Assembly (NCBI GenBank): GCA_003490025.1
Contig: DNJC01000012.1
Span: forward strand, 1-7,733
Direction: 5' to 3'
Source: Geobacter sp.
GTDB lineage: Bacteria; Desulfobacterota; Desulfuromonadia; Geobacterales; Geobacteraceae
DNA length: 7,733 nt
The translations under genes and the position numbers were made by a program. The notes beneath the pieces were generated by a model. It was not told where the DNA came from, ran no database searches, and saw only the letters and a program-made list of their open reading frames with translations. This document shows, in pieces, positions 1 to 6,912 of the stretch; within the stretch, counting starts at the first letter, position 1; each line of letters starts with the position of its first letter.

Positions 1-132
1 ACTGCGGACCTCATCTTCCACAACCTGGTGCTCCTCGGCTTCTACGACATCGACCCCGAGGAGGTGTACGCCGAGCTTCGGCGCCGCTTCGGGATGTCCG
101 GCATCGAGGAGAAGCAGTCCCGGGTCGGCTAG
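1..132 (+). CDS. hisE: Phosphoribosyl-ATP pyrophosphatase, C-terminal fragment
   Basis: The 5' end lies outside the window. Reading frame 1 gives 43 residues ending in TAG at 130-132. The fragment begins TADLIFHNLVLLG and ends ELRRRFGMSGIEEKQSR. This matches the C-terminus of HisE-type phosphoribosyl-ATP pyrophosphatases, which have an E-T/A-ADL-x-FH helix and a closing RRFGxSGxxEKxxR segment. HisE hydrolyses phosphoribosyl-ATP to phosphoribosyl-AMP in the second step of histidine biosynthesis, in the cytoplasm. The acidic metal-binding residues of this MazG-like all-alpha fold lie mostly upstream and cannot be checked, although the visible Asp of the ADL motif fits. A general MazG-type pyrophosphohydrolase is the alternative, but the C-terminal signature favours HisE. 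It is probably the last gene of a his operon. No terminator is visible between it and the rpsU promoter. Confidence 0.8.
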   Translation, partial: TADLIFHNLVLLGFYDIDPEEVYAELRRRFGMSGIEEKQSRVG

Positions 133-158
133 CCGTGCTCAGAAATAGTACAAATTCC

Positions 159-186
159 TTGACAAATATTACACCGATGATATATT
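159..186 (+). promoter_or_regulatory. Sigma-70-type promoter for rpsU
   Basis: There is a perfect TTGACA -35 hexamer at 159-164, a 16-bp spacer, and TATATT (5/6 match to TATAAT) at 181-186. The surrounding sequence is AT-rich in an otherwise GC-rich window. Transcription should start near 193, giving a leader of about 70 nt before the rpsU ATG at 264. This is the best promoter in the window and probably drives rpsU-yqeY and, by read-through, cvpA-dnaG-rpoD. The call rests on consensus matching alone. Confidence 0.7.
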
Positions 187-244
187 GCTGGTTCCTTGAA
201 TATTGTCTGCCGGCCCGTACCCACTAAATTAGTAAATCCAGAAG

Positions 245-256
245 AGAAGGGGGGGG
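245..256 (+). promoter_or_regulatory. Purine-rich rpsU ribosome binding site with an eight-G run
   Basis: AGAAGG runs into a tract of eight G (249-256) just before rpsU. Two overlapping ATGs follow, in the arrangement ATGAATG. The one at 264 opens rpsU; the one at 260 is out of frame and stops after 10 codons at 290-292. Spacing from the end of the G tract is 7 nt to ATG 264 and only 3 nt to ATG 260, so 264 is the better start. Confidence 0.55.
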
Positions 257-263
257 AATATGA

Positions 264-461
264 ATGCCGGGAGTAAAGGTAAAAGAAGCTGAACCGTTTG
301 AGCTCGCACTGAAAAAGTTCAAGAAGCAGTGCGAGAAAGCTGGGATCCTTTCTGAGGTCCGCAAAAGAGAGCACTACGAAAAGCCGAGTATCAAGAAGAA
401 GAAAAAGGCCATTGCCGCGCGCAAGCGTGCTCTGAAAAAACAGCGTAAGATGGTGGACTAA
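264..461 (+). CDS. rpsU: 30S ribosomal protein bS21
   Basis: The 65-residue product is small and very basic, with the bS21 pattern: a short N-terminal strand (MPGVKVKEAEPFE), a helix containing ALKKFKKQCEKAG, then LSEVRKREHYEKPS and a C-terminal helix dominated by Lys and Arg (KKKKKAIAARKRALKKQRK). Length and motifs are typical of the family. bS21 binds the 30S platform near the anti-Shine-Dalgarno end of 16S rRNA and assists initiation on natural mRNAs. The ATG at 264 is chosen because it yields the complete conserved N-terminus. The gene has its own strong promoter upstream, and yqeY starts 9 bases after its TAA, so the two are almost certainly co-transcribed. It is the first gene of the macromolecular synthesis operon. 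The region is noticeably A-rich compared with the genes downstream, as expected for a Lys-rich ribosomal protein. Confidence 0.97.
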   Translation: MPGVKVKEAEPFELALKKFKKQCEKAGILSEVRKREHYEKPSIKKKKKAIAARKRALKKQRKMVD

Positions 462-470
462 GAGGGATTT

Positions 471-914
471 ATGCAACTGCGGGCGAGACTAAACGCCGAT
501 ATGAAGGACGCCATGAAAAGCCGCGATGCTGCGCGCCTTTCCGGCATCCGGATGGTGCTCTCCGCGGTGAAGAACCGCGACATCGAACTCAGACGCGAAC
601 TGAACGACGCGGAAATCACCGAGACCATTTCGACCCTCTGTAAACAGCGCAGGGAATCCATCCGGCTCTTTAAGGAAGCAGGCAGACAGGATCTGGTGGA
701 TAAAGAGGAAGCGGAGCTCGCGCTCCTGGTAAGCTTCCTTCCCCAGCAGTTGACACGGGAAGAACTCGTGTCCCTGGTGGACAAGGTGATAACGGAAACC
801 TCCGCTACGAGCGGGAAGGATATGGGCAAGGTGATGAAGGCCTTGCAACCCCTGGTCTCCGGCCGCGCAGACGGTAAGCTGGTGAGCGAAGTTGTGAAGG
901 AAAAGCTCGCATAG
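471..914 (+). CDS. yqeY: GatB/YqeY domain protein
   Basis: The 147-residue protein has the YqeY family layout. It opens with a helical segment (LRARLNADMKDAMKSRDAARLSGIRM), followed by a central segment with KQRRESIRLFKEAGRQDL and a motif SFLPQQLTREEL. A GKDMGKVMKAL segment and a VSGRADGKLVSEVV tail resemble the C-terminal tRNA-interacting domain of GatB and the Asp/Glu-tRNA amidotransferase. The family's role is unsettled. The fold similarity suggests RNA or tRNA binding, but YqeY lacks the catalytic part of GatB. It is commonly found next to rpsU or dnaG. AGAGGG at 461-466 is a good ribosome binding site, 4 bases before the ATG, and it overlaps the rpsU stop region, so translation may be coupled to rpsU. 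A perfect hairpin and then an intrinsic terminator follow its stop codon. Confidence 0.93.
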   Translation: MQLRARLNADMKDAMKSRDAARLSGIRMVLSAVKNRDIELRRELNDAEITETISTLCKQRRESIRLFKEAGRQDLVDKEEAELALLVSFLPQQLTREELVSLVDKVITETSATSGKDMGKVMKALQPLVSGRADGKLVSEVVKEKLA

Positions 915-920
915 ATATCG

Positions 921-942
921 CCCCCGGGAACTCACCCGGGGG
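921..942 (+). repeat. Perfect GC-rich hairpin after yqeY
   Basis: CCCCCGGG (921-928) and CCCGGGGG (935-942) form an 8-bp stem with a 6-nt loop, 6 bases after the yqeY stop codon. The downstream sequence (TGGTTGCGGG) is not a T tract, so on its own it is a poor intrinsic terminator. It may protect the 3' end of the rpsU-yqeY transcript or pause RNA polymerase ahead of the second hairpin. Confidence 0.6.
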
Positions 943-969
943 TGGTTGCGGGTCTTAGGTGTCATGAGT

Positions 970-1005
970 AGGGGCGAATCTAGCGATTCCCCCTTCTTTT
1001 GCTTT
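970..1005 (+). terminator. Intrinsic terminator between yqeY and cvpA
   Basis: The left arm GGGGCGAATC (971-980) pairs with GATTCCCCC (985-993) through a 9-bp stem with one bulged C and a TAGC loop; A970-T994 can extend it. It is followed directly by TTCTTTTGCTTT (994-1005). This is a good Rho-independent structure on the + strand. It ends only about 23 bases before the cvpA start, leaving no room for a complete promoter between them. It therefore probably acts as a partial terminator within the operon rather than a true end. Confidence 0.75.
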
Positions 1006-1028
1006 GTGGCTACTGACCAGGTGTTTGC

Positions 1029-1571
1029 ATGATCCTTCTTGACATCCTTATCTGGGTCGTACTGCTTTTTTTTGTGGCAAAGGGTTTCTCGAAGGGACTG
1101 GTGCGGGAGGCATGCTCCCTGCTTGGTCTTGTCTCGGGCGGCTGGGCCGCTTTCAGGTACTATTCCTTTCTCAGTCAGGGGATCAGGCACTTCATCAACC
1201 TCCCCACGCAGGTCGCGCAGCCGCTGTCGTTTCTCCTCATTTTCATGCTGCTCGGCATGCTCTTCTATTTCCTCGGTCATCTGCTCACCGTCATCTTCAA
1301 GGTAATGCTTTTGGGAGGGATCAACCGCGTCGGCGGCGTCGTGTTCGGTTTCCTGGAGGGCGGCTTTGTCCTTTGCGTCGTCCTCTACCTGGCAACCACG
1401 AAGCCGATGCCGGAGAAGTTCAAGGCCTGGGTCTCCGGATCCAAGACCGCCAGCGCCTTTGCCGGCACCGGGGCAGGGATAGCCGCGGGATGGGAAGGGG
1501 CGATGCGCAAGGATAAGGAAGCTCCTCAGCAGGTAGATAAGGCTCCTCCGCAAGGATCGGGCAGGAAATAA
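1029..1571 (+). CDS. cvpA: CvpA family inner-membrane protein
   Basis: The 180-residue protein has four hydrophobic segments, at about residues 3-19, 27-46, 66-90 and 101-123. Between the last two is the family-typical VMLLGGINRVGGVVFGFLEGG sequence (read in parts: LLGGINR, then GFLEGG). The last 55 residues are hydrophilic, rich in Ala, Gly, Pro and Lys, and low in complexity. CvpA proteins were named from a colicin V production phenotype in E. coli. They are inner-membrane proteins of uncertain biochemical role, linked in several species to envelope integrity. The start ATG at 1029 is supported by the hydrophobic N-terminus beginning at once, but the ribosome binding site (AGG at 1019-1021) is weak. 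The gene is followed by dnaG with 10 bases between stop and start, so it is clearly in the dnaG operon. Confidence 0.88.
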   Translation: MILLDILIWVVLLFFVAKGFSKGLVREACSLLGLVSGGWAAFRYYSFLSQGIRHFINLPTQVAQPLSFLLIFMLLGMLFYFLGHLLTVIFKVMLLGGINRVGGVVFGFLEGGFVLCVVLYLATTKPMPEKFKAWVSGSKTASAFAGTGAGIAAGWEGAMRKDKEAPQQVDKAPPQGSGRK

Positions 1572-1574
1572 GGA
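1569..1574 (+). promoter_or_regulatory. dnaG ribosome binding site overlapping the cvpA stop
   Basis: TAAGGA contains the cvpA stop codon (TAA, 1569-1571) and an AGGA-type Shine-Dalgarno. It lies 7 bases before GTG 1582 and 13 bases before the in-frame ATG 1588, so the spacing favours the GTG. The overlap suggests translational coupling of dnaG to cvpA. Confidence 0.6.
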
Positions 1575-1581
1575 TTTAACC

Positions 1582-3330
1582 GTGTCGATGATACCGGACG
1601 AAAAGGTCAGGGAGGTACGCGAGAGAGCCCCCATCCTTCAGGTAATCTCCGACTACATGAGCCTCAGGAAATCCGGGGCCAACTACCAGGGGATGTGTCC
1701 CTTTCATGGCGAGAAGACCGCGTCCTTCAACGTGAACCCGGCGCGCGGCATCTTCCACTGCTTCGGCTGCGGCGTGGGCGGCAACGCCGTCGATTTCGTG
1801 ATGCGGATGGAGGGGCTGAGTTTCCCGCAGGCGGTGAAGTTCCTCGCCAAGAAGGTCGGGGTCGACATCCCCGAACGTCCGCTTACGCGCGACGAGAAGC
1901 GCAAGATGGATGAGCAGGAGCAGGCGTATCACATCAACGACCTGGCCTGCGAGTTTTACCGCCGCGTGCTGGAATCGGACGAGGCGGGCGCCGCCGGCAG
2001 AAGCTACCTGGAGCGGCGCGGGGTGGACCGGGAGACGGCCGCCACCTACCGGATGGGATTCGCACCTGCCGGGTGGGACAACCTGACCAAGTACCTGCAG
2101 CGAAAGGGGATCGGGCTCGACGAAGTCGAGAAGCTCGGTCTGATCAGGAAACGGGAGGGGAGTGACGGCTACTACGACACCTTCCGCAACCGGCTCCTTT
2201 TCACCATCTCCGACCTGCACGGCCGCGCCATCGGCTTCGGCGGCAGGGTGATGGACGACTCGCTCCCCAAGTACATCAACTCCCCGGAGTCGCTGGTGTA
2301 CCGCAAGAGCGAGGTACTCTTCGGTATCGATCTCGCCAAGAAGGGGATGCGGGAACAGGGGAGCGCCATCATCGTCGAGGGGTATTTCGACCACCTGGCG
2401 CTTTACCGGGCCGGTTTCACCAACGTCGTCGCCACGTGCGGCACGGCGCTGACCCCGCCGCACGTGAAGCTCCTCAGGCGCTACGCGGAGCGGGCCTACA
2501 TGCTCTTTGACGGCGACGAGGCCGGGCGCAAGGCGACGGTACGTTCGATGGAACTGTTTCTGGAGGAGGGATTCCCGGCGAGGGTGATCGAGGTTCCGTC
2601 GGAAGACGACCCGGACACCTTCATCAGGCGCGAAGGGGCGGAGGGGTTCCGACCGCTTCTGGACAGGTCGCTCCCGATCTTCGAATCCTTCTACCGCGGG
2701 CTGCTGAAGAGCCTCGACACCCGGGGGGTGGAAGGGAAGGTCGCCTTCGTGAACGAGGTGTCGCCGAGGCTGCAGAAGATCGCGGACCCGGTCGAGCGCG
2801 GGCTTTACGAGAAGGAGATCTGCCGGGCCGTGGGGATCGACCAGGCGATGCTGCACAAGAAGATCGGCATTCCTGCGCAGGGGACGCGCCCGCAGCCGGC
2901 GAAGATCAAGCAGCAGAGCGCGGGGACCGAGGAGGTCCTGCTGACGCTGATGGTCAAGTTTCCTGAAGTCGTGCTAAGGGTTCGGGAGCACGGCGCCGAT
3001 AAGCTATTCAGCGCCGGCCATCTGCGTCTGGCCGAGGCGATACTGGCGCAGGAGGGGGATCCGGACATCCCCCTGCTCCTGGAGCAGATAGAGTCGCCCG
3101 AGGAGCGGAGCCGGCTCTTCTCGCTGTTCGTGGAGGATGCGCATCTGGAGGACATGAACGCCGTGAAGGCGTTCGAACAGTGCCGTCAGGCACTGGAGCG
3201 CAACGCGCTCAAAGGCGGCGGCAAAGCCCTTGCCAGGGAACTCGCCACCGTCGACCCGGATTCTCCCAGATACCTGGAGATCCTGGCGGAATTGGAAAGC
3301 TTGCGGAATAAGAAATCGAAATTACTATAG
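1582..3330 (+). CDS. dnaG: DNA primase
   Basis: DnaG makes the RNA primers for leading and lagging strand synthesis at the replication fork, working with DnaB helicase. The 582-residue product is of normal size. The N-terminal CHC2 zinc ribbon has C39-P-F-H42 and C60-F-G-C63 as metal ligands, followed by GGNAVDF. The central catalytic core carries the TOPRIM motifs: IIVEGYFD, with the conserved Glu at 266, and LFDGDEAG, with Asp310 and Asp312. These positions closely match the E. coli acidic triad (E265, D309, D311). An RNA polymerase-like basic segment containing NRLLFTISD and GFGGR lies just before the TOPRIM domain. Residues from about 440 to the end form the less conserved helicase-binding domain, preceded by a Lys/Gln-rich linker. 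The GTG start at 1582 is preferred over ATG 1588 because of Shine-Dalgarno spacing. All key residues are present and rpoD follows after 30 bases. Confidence 0.98.
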   Translation: MSMIPDEKVREVRERAPILQVISDYMSLRKSGANYQGMCPFHGEKTASFNVNPARGIFHCFGCGVGGNAVDFVMRMEGLSFPQAVKFLAKKVGVDIPERPLTRDEKRKMDEQEQAYHINDLACEFYRRVLESDEAGAAGRSYLERRGVDRETAATYRMGFAPAGWDNLTKYLQRKGIGLDEVEKLGLIRKREGSDGYYDTFRNRLLFTISDLHGRAIGFGGRVMDDSLPKYINSPESLVYRKSEVLFGIDLAKKGMREQGSAIIVEGYFDHLALYRAGFTNVVATCGTALTPPHVKLLRRYAERAYMLFDGDEAGRKATVRSMELFLEEGFPARVIEVPSEDDPDTFIRREGAEGFRPLLDRSLPIFESFYRGLLKSLDTRGVEGKVAFVNEVSPRLQKIADPVERGLYEKEICRAVGIDQAMLHKKIGIPAQGTRPQPAKIKQQSAGTEEVLLTLMVKFPEVVLRVREHGADKLFSAGHLRLAEAILAQEGDPDIPLLLEQIESPEERSRLFSLFVEDAHLEDMNAVKAFEQCRQALERNALKGGGKALARELATVDPDSPRYLEILAELESLRNKKSKLL

Positions 3331-3348
3331 TAGGATTCAAGCGGTAGC

Positions 3349-3352
3349 GGAG
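3349..3352 (+). promoter_or_regulatory. rpoD ribosome binding site
   Basis: GGAG lies 8 bases before the ATG at 3361, inside the 30-base dnaG-rpoD gap. This supports 3361 as the rpoD start. Confidence 0.55.
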
Positions 3353-3360
3353 CGTGGTAA

Positions 3361-5115
<1,755 letters not shown>

Positions 5116-5124
5116 CAGGCATCG

Positions 5125-5160
5125 AGGCCGCACCGGAACATCGGCGCGGCCTTTTTCTTT
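5125..5160 (+). terminator. Intrinsic terminator after rpoD
   Basis: AGGCCGC (5125-5131) pairs with GCGGCCT (5146-5152). An A-C mismatch follows, then an inner CCG/CGG stem (5133-5135 with 5142-5144) and a GAACAT loop. The tract TTTTTCTTT follows at 5152-5160. It starts 9 bases after the rpoD stop codon and is a convincing end of the macromolecular synthesis operon. Only about 10 bases separate the T tract from the queC ribosome binding site. Confidence 0.85.
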
Positions 5161-5180
5161 GAAGGCAAAGAGGTGAGAAG

Positions 5181-5858
5181 ATGCAGAAGAAAGCGGTAAT
5201 CCTGTACAGCGGCGGGTTGGACTCGACCACCTGCATGGCCATCGCCAAGGAGCAGGGCTTCGAGCCCTACGCCCTCAGCTTCAGCTACGGACAGCGGCAC
5301 AAGCATGAACTGGAGGTCGCCAAGCTGAACGCGCGGCCGATGGGGGCCGTGGACCACCTGGTGGTGGAGTTCGACCTGAGAAAGATGGGAGGGAGCGCGC
5401 TCACCTCCGACATCGAGGTCCCCAAGGGCGGGGTCGGTGAAGAGATCCCGGTAACCTACGTGCCGGCCCGCAACACCATCTTCCTCTCCTTCGCGCTCGG
5501 CTGGGCCGAGACCCTCGGCTCCTTCGACATCTTCATCGGTGTCAACGCGCTGGACTATTCGGGTTACCCGGACTGCAGACCGGAGTTCATCGCAGCCTAC
5601 GAGGCCATGGCAAACCTCGCCACCAAGGCCGGAGTCGAAGGACGCCGCCTGACCATACACACCCCGCTGATCAGCCTCACCAAGGCGGAGATCATCAAGA
5701 CGGGGCTTTCGCTGGGAGTCGACTACTCCAGGACCCACTCCTGCTATGATCCGGCCGAGGACGGCGCCGCTTGCGGTCTGTGCGATTCCTGTCGCCTGCG
5801 TCTGAAGGGATTTGCCGAGGCCGGCGTTGCGGACCCGATACGCTACGAGAGAGCCTGA
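5181..5858 (+). CDS. queC: 7-cyano-7-deazaguanine (preQ0) synthase QueC
   Basis: QueC converts 7-carboxy-7-deazaguanine to preQ0 using ATP and ammonia, a step in queuosine tRNA modification. The 225-residue protein has the N-type ATP pyrophosphatase P-loop YSGGLDSTT (residues 9-17). It also has the SFSYGQRHKHEL segment, the VPARNTIFLS motif and GVNALDYSGYPDCRPEF. A C-terminal zinc site is formed by C188, C198, C201 and C204 (CYDP...CGLCDSC). All catalytic and zinc residues are in place and the length is normal. GAGG at 5170-5173 lies 7 bases before the ATG at 5181. The nearest partner gene is folE2 downstream. No promoter is visible between the rpoD terminator and this start, so the gene may depend on read-through or on a promoter inside the end of rpoD. 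I see no preQ1 riboswitch in the short leader. Confidence 0.97.
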   Translation: MQKKAVILYSGGLDSTTCMAIAKEQGFEPYALSFSYGQRHKHELEVAKLNARPMGAVDHLVVEFDLRKMGGSALTSDIEVPKGGVGEEIPVTYVPARNTIFLSFALGWAETLGSFDIFIGVNALDYSGYPDCRPEFIAAYEAMANLATKAGVEGRRLTIHTPLISLTKAEIIKTGLSLGVDYSRTHSCYDPAEDGAACGLCDSCRLRLKGFAEAGVADPIRYERA

Positions 5859-5867
5859 CCGTGCACC

Positions 5868-5897
5868 TGTAGGAGCGGCATTCCTGCCGCGATCCAC
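5868..5897 (+). repeat. REP-like palindrome (GTAG/GGAG-type)
   Basis: The core GCGGCA (5875-5880) and TGCCGC (5885-5890) form a perfect 6-bp stem with a TTCC loop. It is preceded by GTAGGA (5869-5874) and followed by GA and TCCAC. A conserved GTAG or GGAG tetranucleotide beside a GC-rich palindrome is the layout of REP elements mobilised by RAYT (TnpA_REP) transposases, known for example in Pseudomonas. It sits in the queC-folE2 gap, 9 bases after the queC stop codon, which is a typical site. Only one copy is in the window, so dispersal in the genome is unproven. Confidence 0.6.
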
Positions 5898-5900
5898 TTT

Positions 5901-5930
5901 CGCCTTTCAGGCTAAGGCGGACAAGTTTTT
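5901..5930 (+). terminator. Weak terminator-like hairpin after queC
   Basis: CGCCTT (5901-5906) pairs with AAGGCG (5914-5919) around a 7-nt loop. A run of five T follows at 5926-5930, but it is separated from the stem by six bases (GACAAG). That spacing is poor for an intrinsic terminator, and an alternative 4-bp stem (GCCT/AGGC) competes. It could reduce read-through from queC into folE2. Confidence 0.3.
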
Positions 5931-5980
5931 GCTCCTCGCAACTCAAAGTCGGGCTCCGGGAGCAGTAAGGACAAAGCATA

Positions 5981-6787
5981 ATGACAGATAAAAAGCTGAA
6001 AAAAGAGGGCAACTCCCTTTCGGACGTACAGCTCACCCGCGATACCCGCAACATCCCGATCGGCAAGGTTGGAGTCAAGGACATCTCCTACCCGATCGTG
6101 GTGATGGACAAGAACAAGTCCTTCCAGAACACGATAGCGCGCATCAACATGTACGTGGACCTGCCGCACCACTTCAAGGGCACCCACATGAGCCGTTTCG
6201 TGGAGATCCTGAACAGCTACCGCGAGGAGATCGCGCTCGACAAGATGGAGATCATCCTGGCGACCATGAAGCAGAAGCTGGGGGCCTCGAACGCGCACCT
6301 CGAGATGGAGTTCCCCTACTTCGTGGAGAAGCTGGCGCCGGTCTCGCGCGCCAAGAGCCTGATGGAATACACCTGCACCTTCAGCGCCTCCCTGTCCGAC
6401 CGTTTCGACTTCGTGCTCGGCATCAAGGTCCCCGTCACCTCGCTTTGTCCCTGCAGCAAGGAACTCTCGGCTTACGGCGCGCACAACCAGCGCTCCATCA
6501 TGACCGTCCAGGTGCGCTACAGCGAATTCATCTGGATCGAGGACCTCATCGAGATCATCGAGGAGTGCGGGTCATCCCCCGTCTATTCGCTGCTAAAACG
6601 CGAAGATGAGAAGTTTGTCACCGAGCGGGCCTACGAAAACCCCCGCTTCGTTGAAGACATGGTCCGCGAGGCGACGGTGCGGCTGCTATCTATGGAAAAT
6701 ATCACGTGGTTCTCCGTTGAAGCGGAAAACTTCGAGTCGATCCACAAGCATTCCGCCTACGCCGCCATCGAGAGAAACAAAAGCTGA
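5981..6787 (+). CDS. folE2: GTP cyclohydrolase FolE2 (type IB)
   Basis: FolE2 converts GTP to 7,8-dihydroneopterin triphosphate, the first step of folate synthesis and the entry to 7-deazaguanine (queuosine) synthesis. The 268-residue product has family-typical length and motifs: an N-terminal DTRNIPIGKVGVKDISYP segment, the LPHHFKGTHMSRF motif (GTHMSRF at 67-73), and the VPVTSLCPCSKELS segment. In this last segment C156 or C158 provides the conserved active-site/metal Cys. GAHNQR (166-171) follows and contains His168. The C-terminus has NFESIHKHSAYA. From memory, the Cys-to-His spacing of 12 from C156 matches the known metal ligands. FolE2 is the tunnelling-fold isoform distinct from FolE and works with a wider range of metals, so it is often important under zinc limitation. 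AAGGA at 5967-5971 lies 9 bases before the ATG at 5981. No Zur box was recognised upstream. Confidence 0.95.
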   Translation: MTDKKLKKEGNSLSDVQLTRDTRNIPIGKVGVKDISYPIVVMDKNKSFQNTIARINMYVDLPHHFKGTHMSRFVEILNSYREEIALDKMEIILATMKQKLGASNAHLEMEFPYFVEKLAPVSRAKSLMEYTCTFSASLSDRFDFVLGIKVPVTSLCPCSKELSAYGAHNQRSIMTVQVRYSEFIWIEDLIEIIEECGSSPVYSLLKREDEKFVTERAYENPRFVEDMVREATVRLLSMENITWFSVEAENFESIHKHSAYAAIERNKS

Positions 6788-6801
6788 GAATCCCTGTCCA
6801 A

Positions 6802-6815
6802 GTCAAGACCTTGAC
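6802..6815. repeat. Short perfect inverted repeat after folE2
   Basis: GTCAAG (6802-6807) and CTTGAC (6810-6815) flank a 2-base centre, giving a 14-bp palindrome. It has the size of an operator half-site pair and lies 10 bases before the first DnaA-box-like sequence. No known regulator is assigned. Confidence 0.4.
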
Positions 6816-6824
6816 GACCTCGAT

Positions 6825-6864
6825 TGTGGATAACTCTGTTGAAAAGCCCGAAAATTGTGGACAA
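6825..6864 (-). promoter_or_regulatory. Cluster of DnaA-box-like sequences
   Basis: On the - strand, 6825-6833 reads TTATCCACA, a perfect consensus DnaA box. 6856-6864 reads TTGTCCACA, one mismatch, in the same orientation. Their start points are 31 bp apart, close to three helical turns. Between them, 6837-6845 reads TTTTCAACA, with two mismatches. The cluster lies in the 125-bp gap between folE2 and the glycosyltransferase gene. No AT-rich unwinding element, dnaA or dnaN is nearby, so this is not the usual oriC context. It might be a DnaA-binding regulatory or titration site. Confidence 0.5.
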
Positions 6865-6912
6865 AGCTAGGCTTTACCCCCTCATTTAGCTGCTTTAAGG
6901 TTGTTTTCTCTA

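Noticed and set aside
489..1634. A 381-codon antisense open frame spanning yqeY, cvpA and their gap
   Set aside because: It crosses two convincing + strand genes and a terminator. The composition is low-complexity and charged, without family features.
1576..2856. A 426-codon open frame antisense to dnaG
   Set aside because: This is a shadow of dnaG codon bias, with no recognised motif and no independent evidence of a start signal.
5859..5980. A folate or preQ1 riboswitch before folE2
   Set aside because: The gap contains a REP-like palindrome and small hairpins but none of the conserved cores I know for tetrahydrofolate or preQ1 riboswitches.
6825..6864. The DnaA-box cluster as the chromosomal origin
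   Set aside because: No dnaA, dnaN or gyrase genes and no AT-rich unwinding region are nearby, and only two good boxes are present.
6863..6875. AAAGC-TAG-GCTTT as a terminator after folE2
   Set aside because: The stem is only 5 bp of mostly A-T pairs with no T tract behind it.
6901..6912. TTG 6901 as the start of the glycosyltransferase
   Set aside because: The AAGG Shine-Dalgarno abuts it with no spacer. The conserved family N-terminus begins at the Met encoded at 6913.
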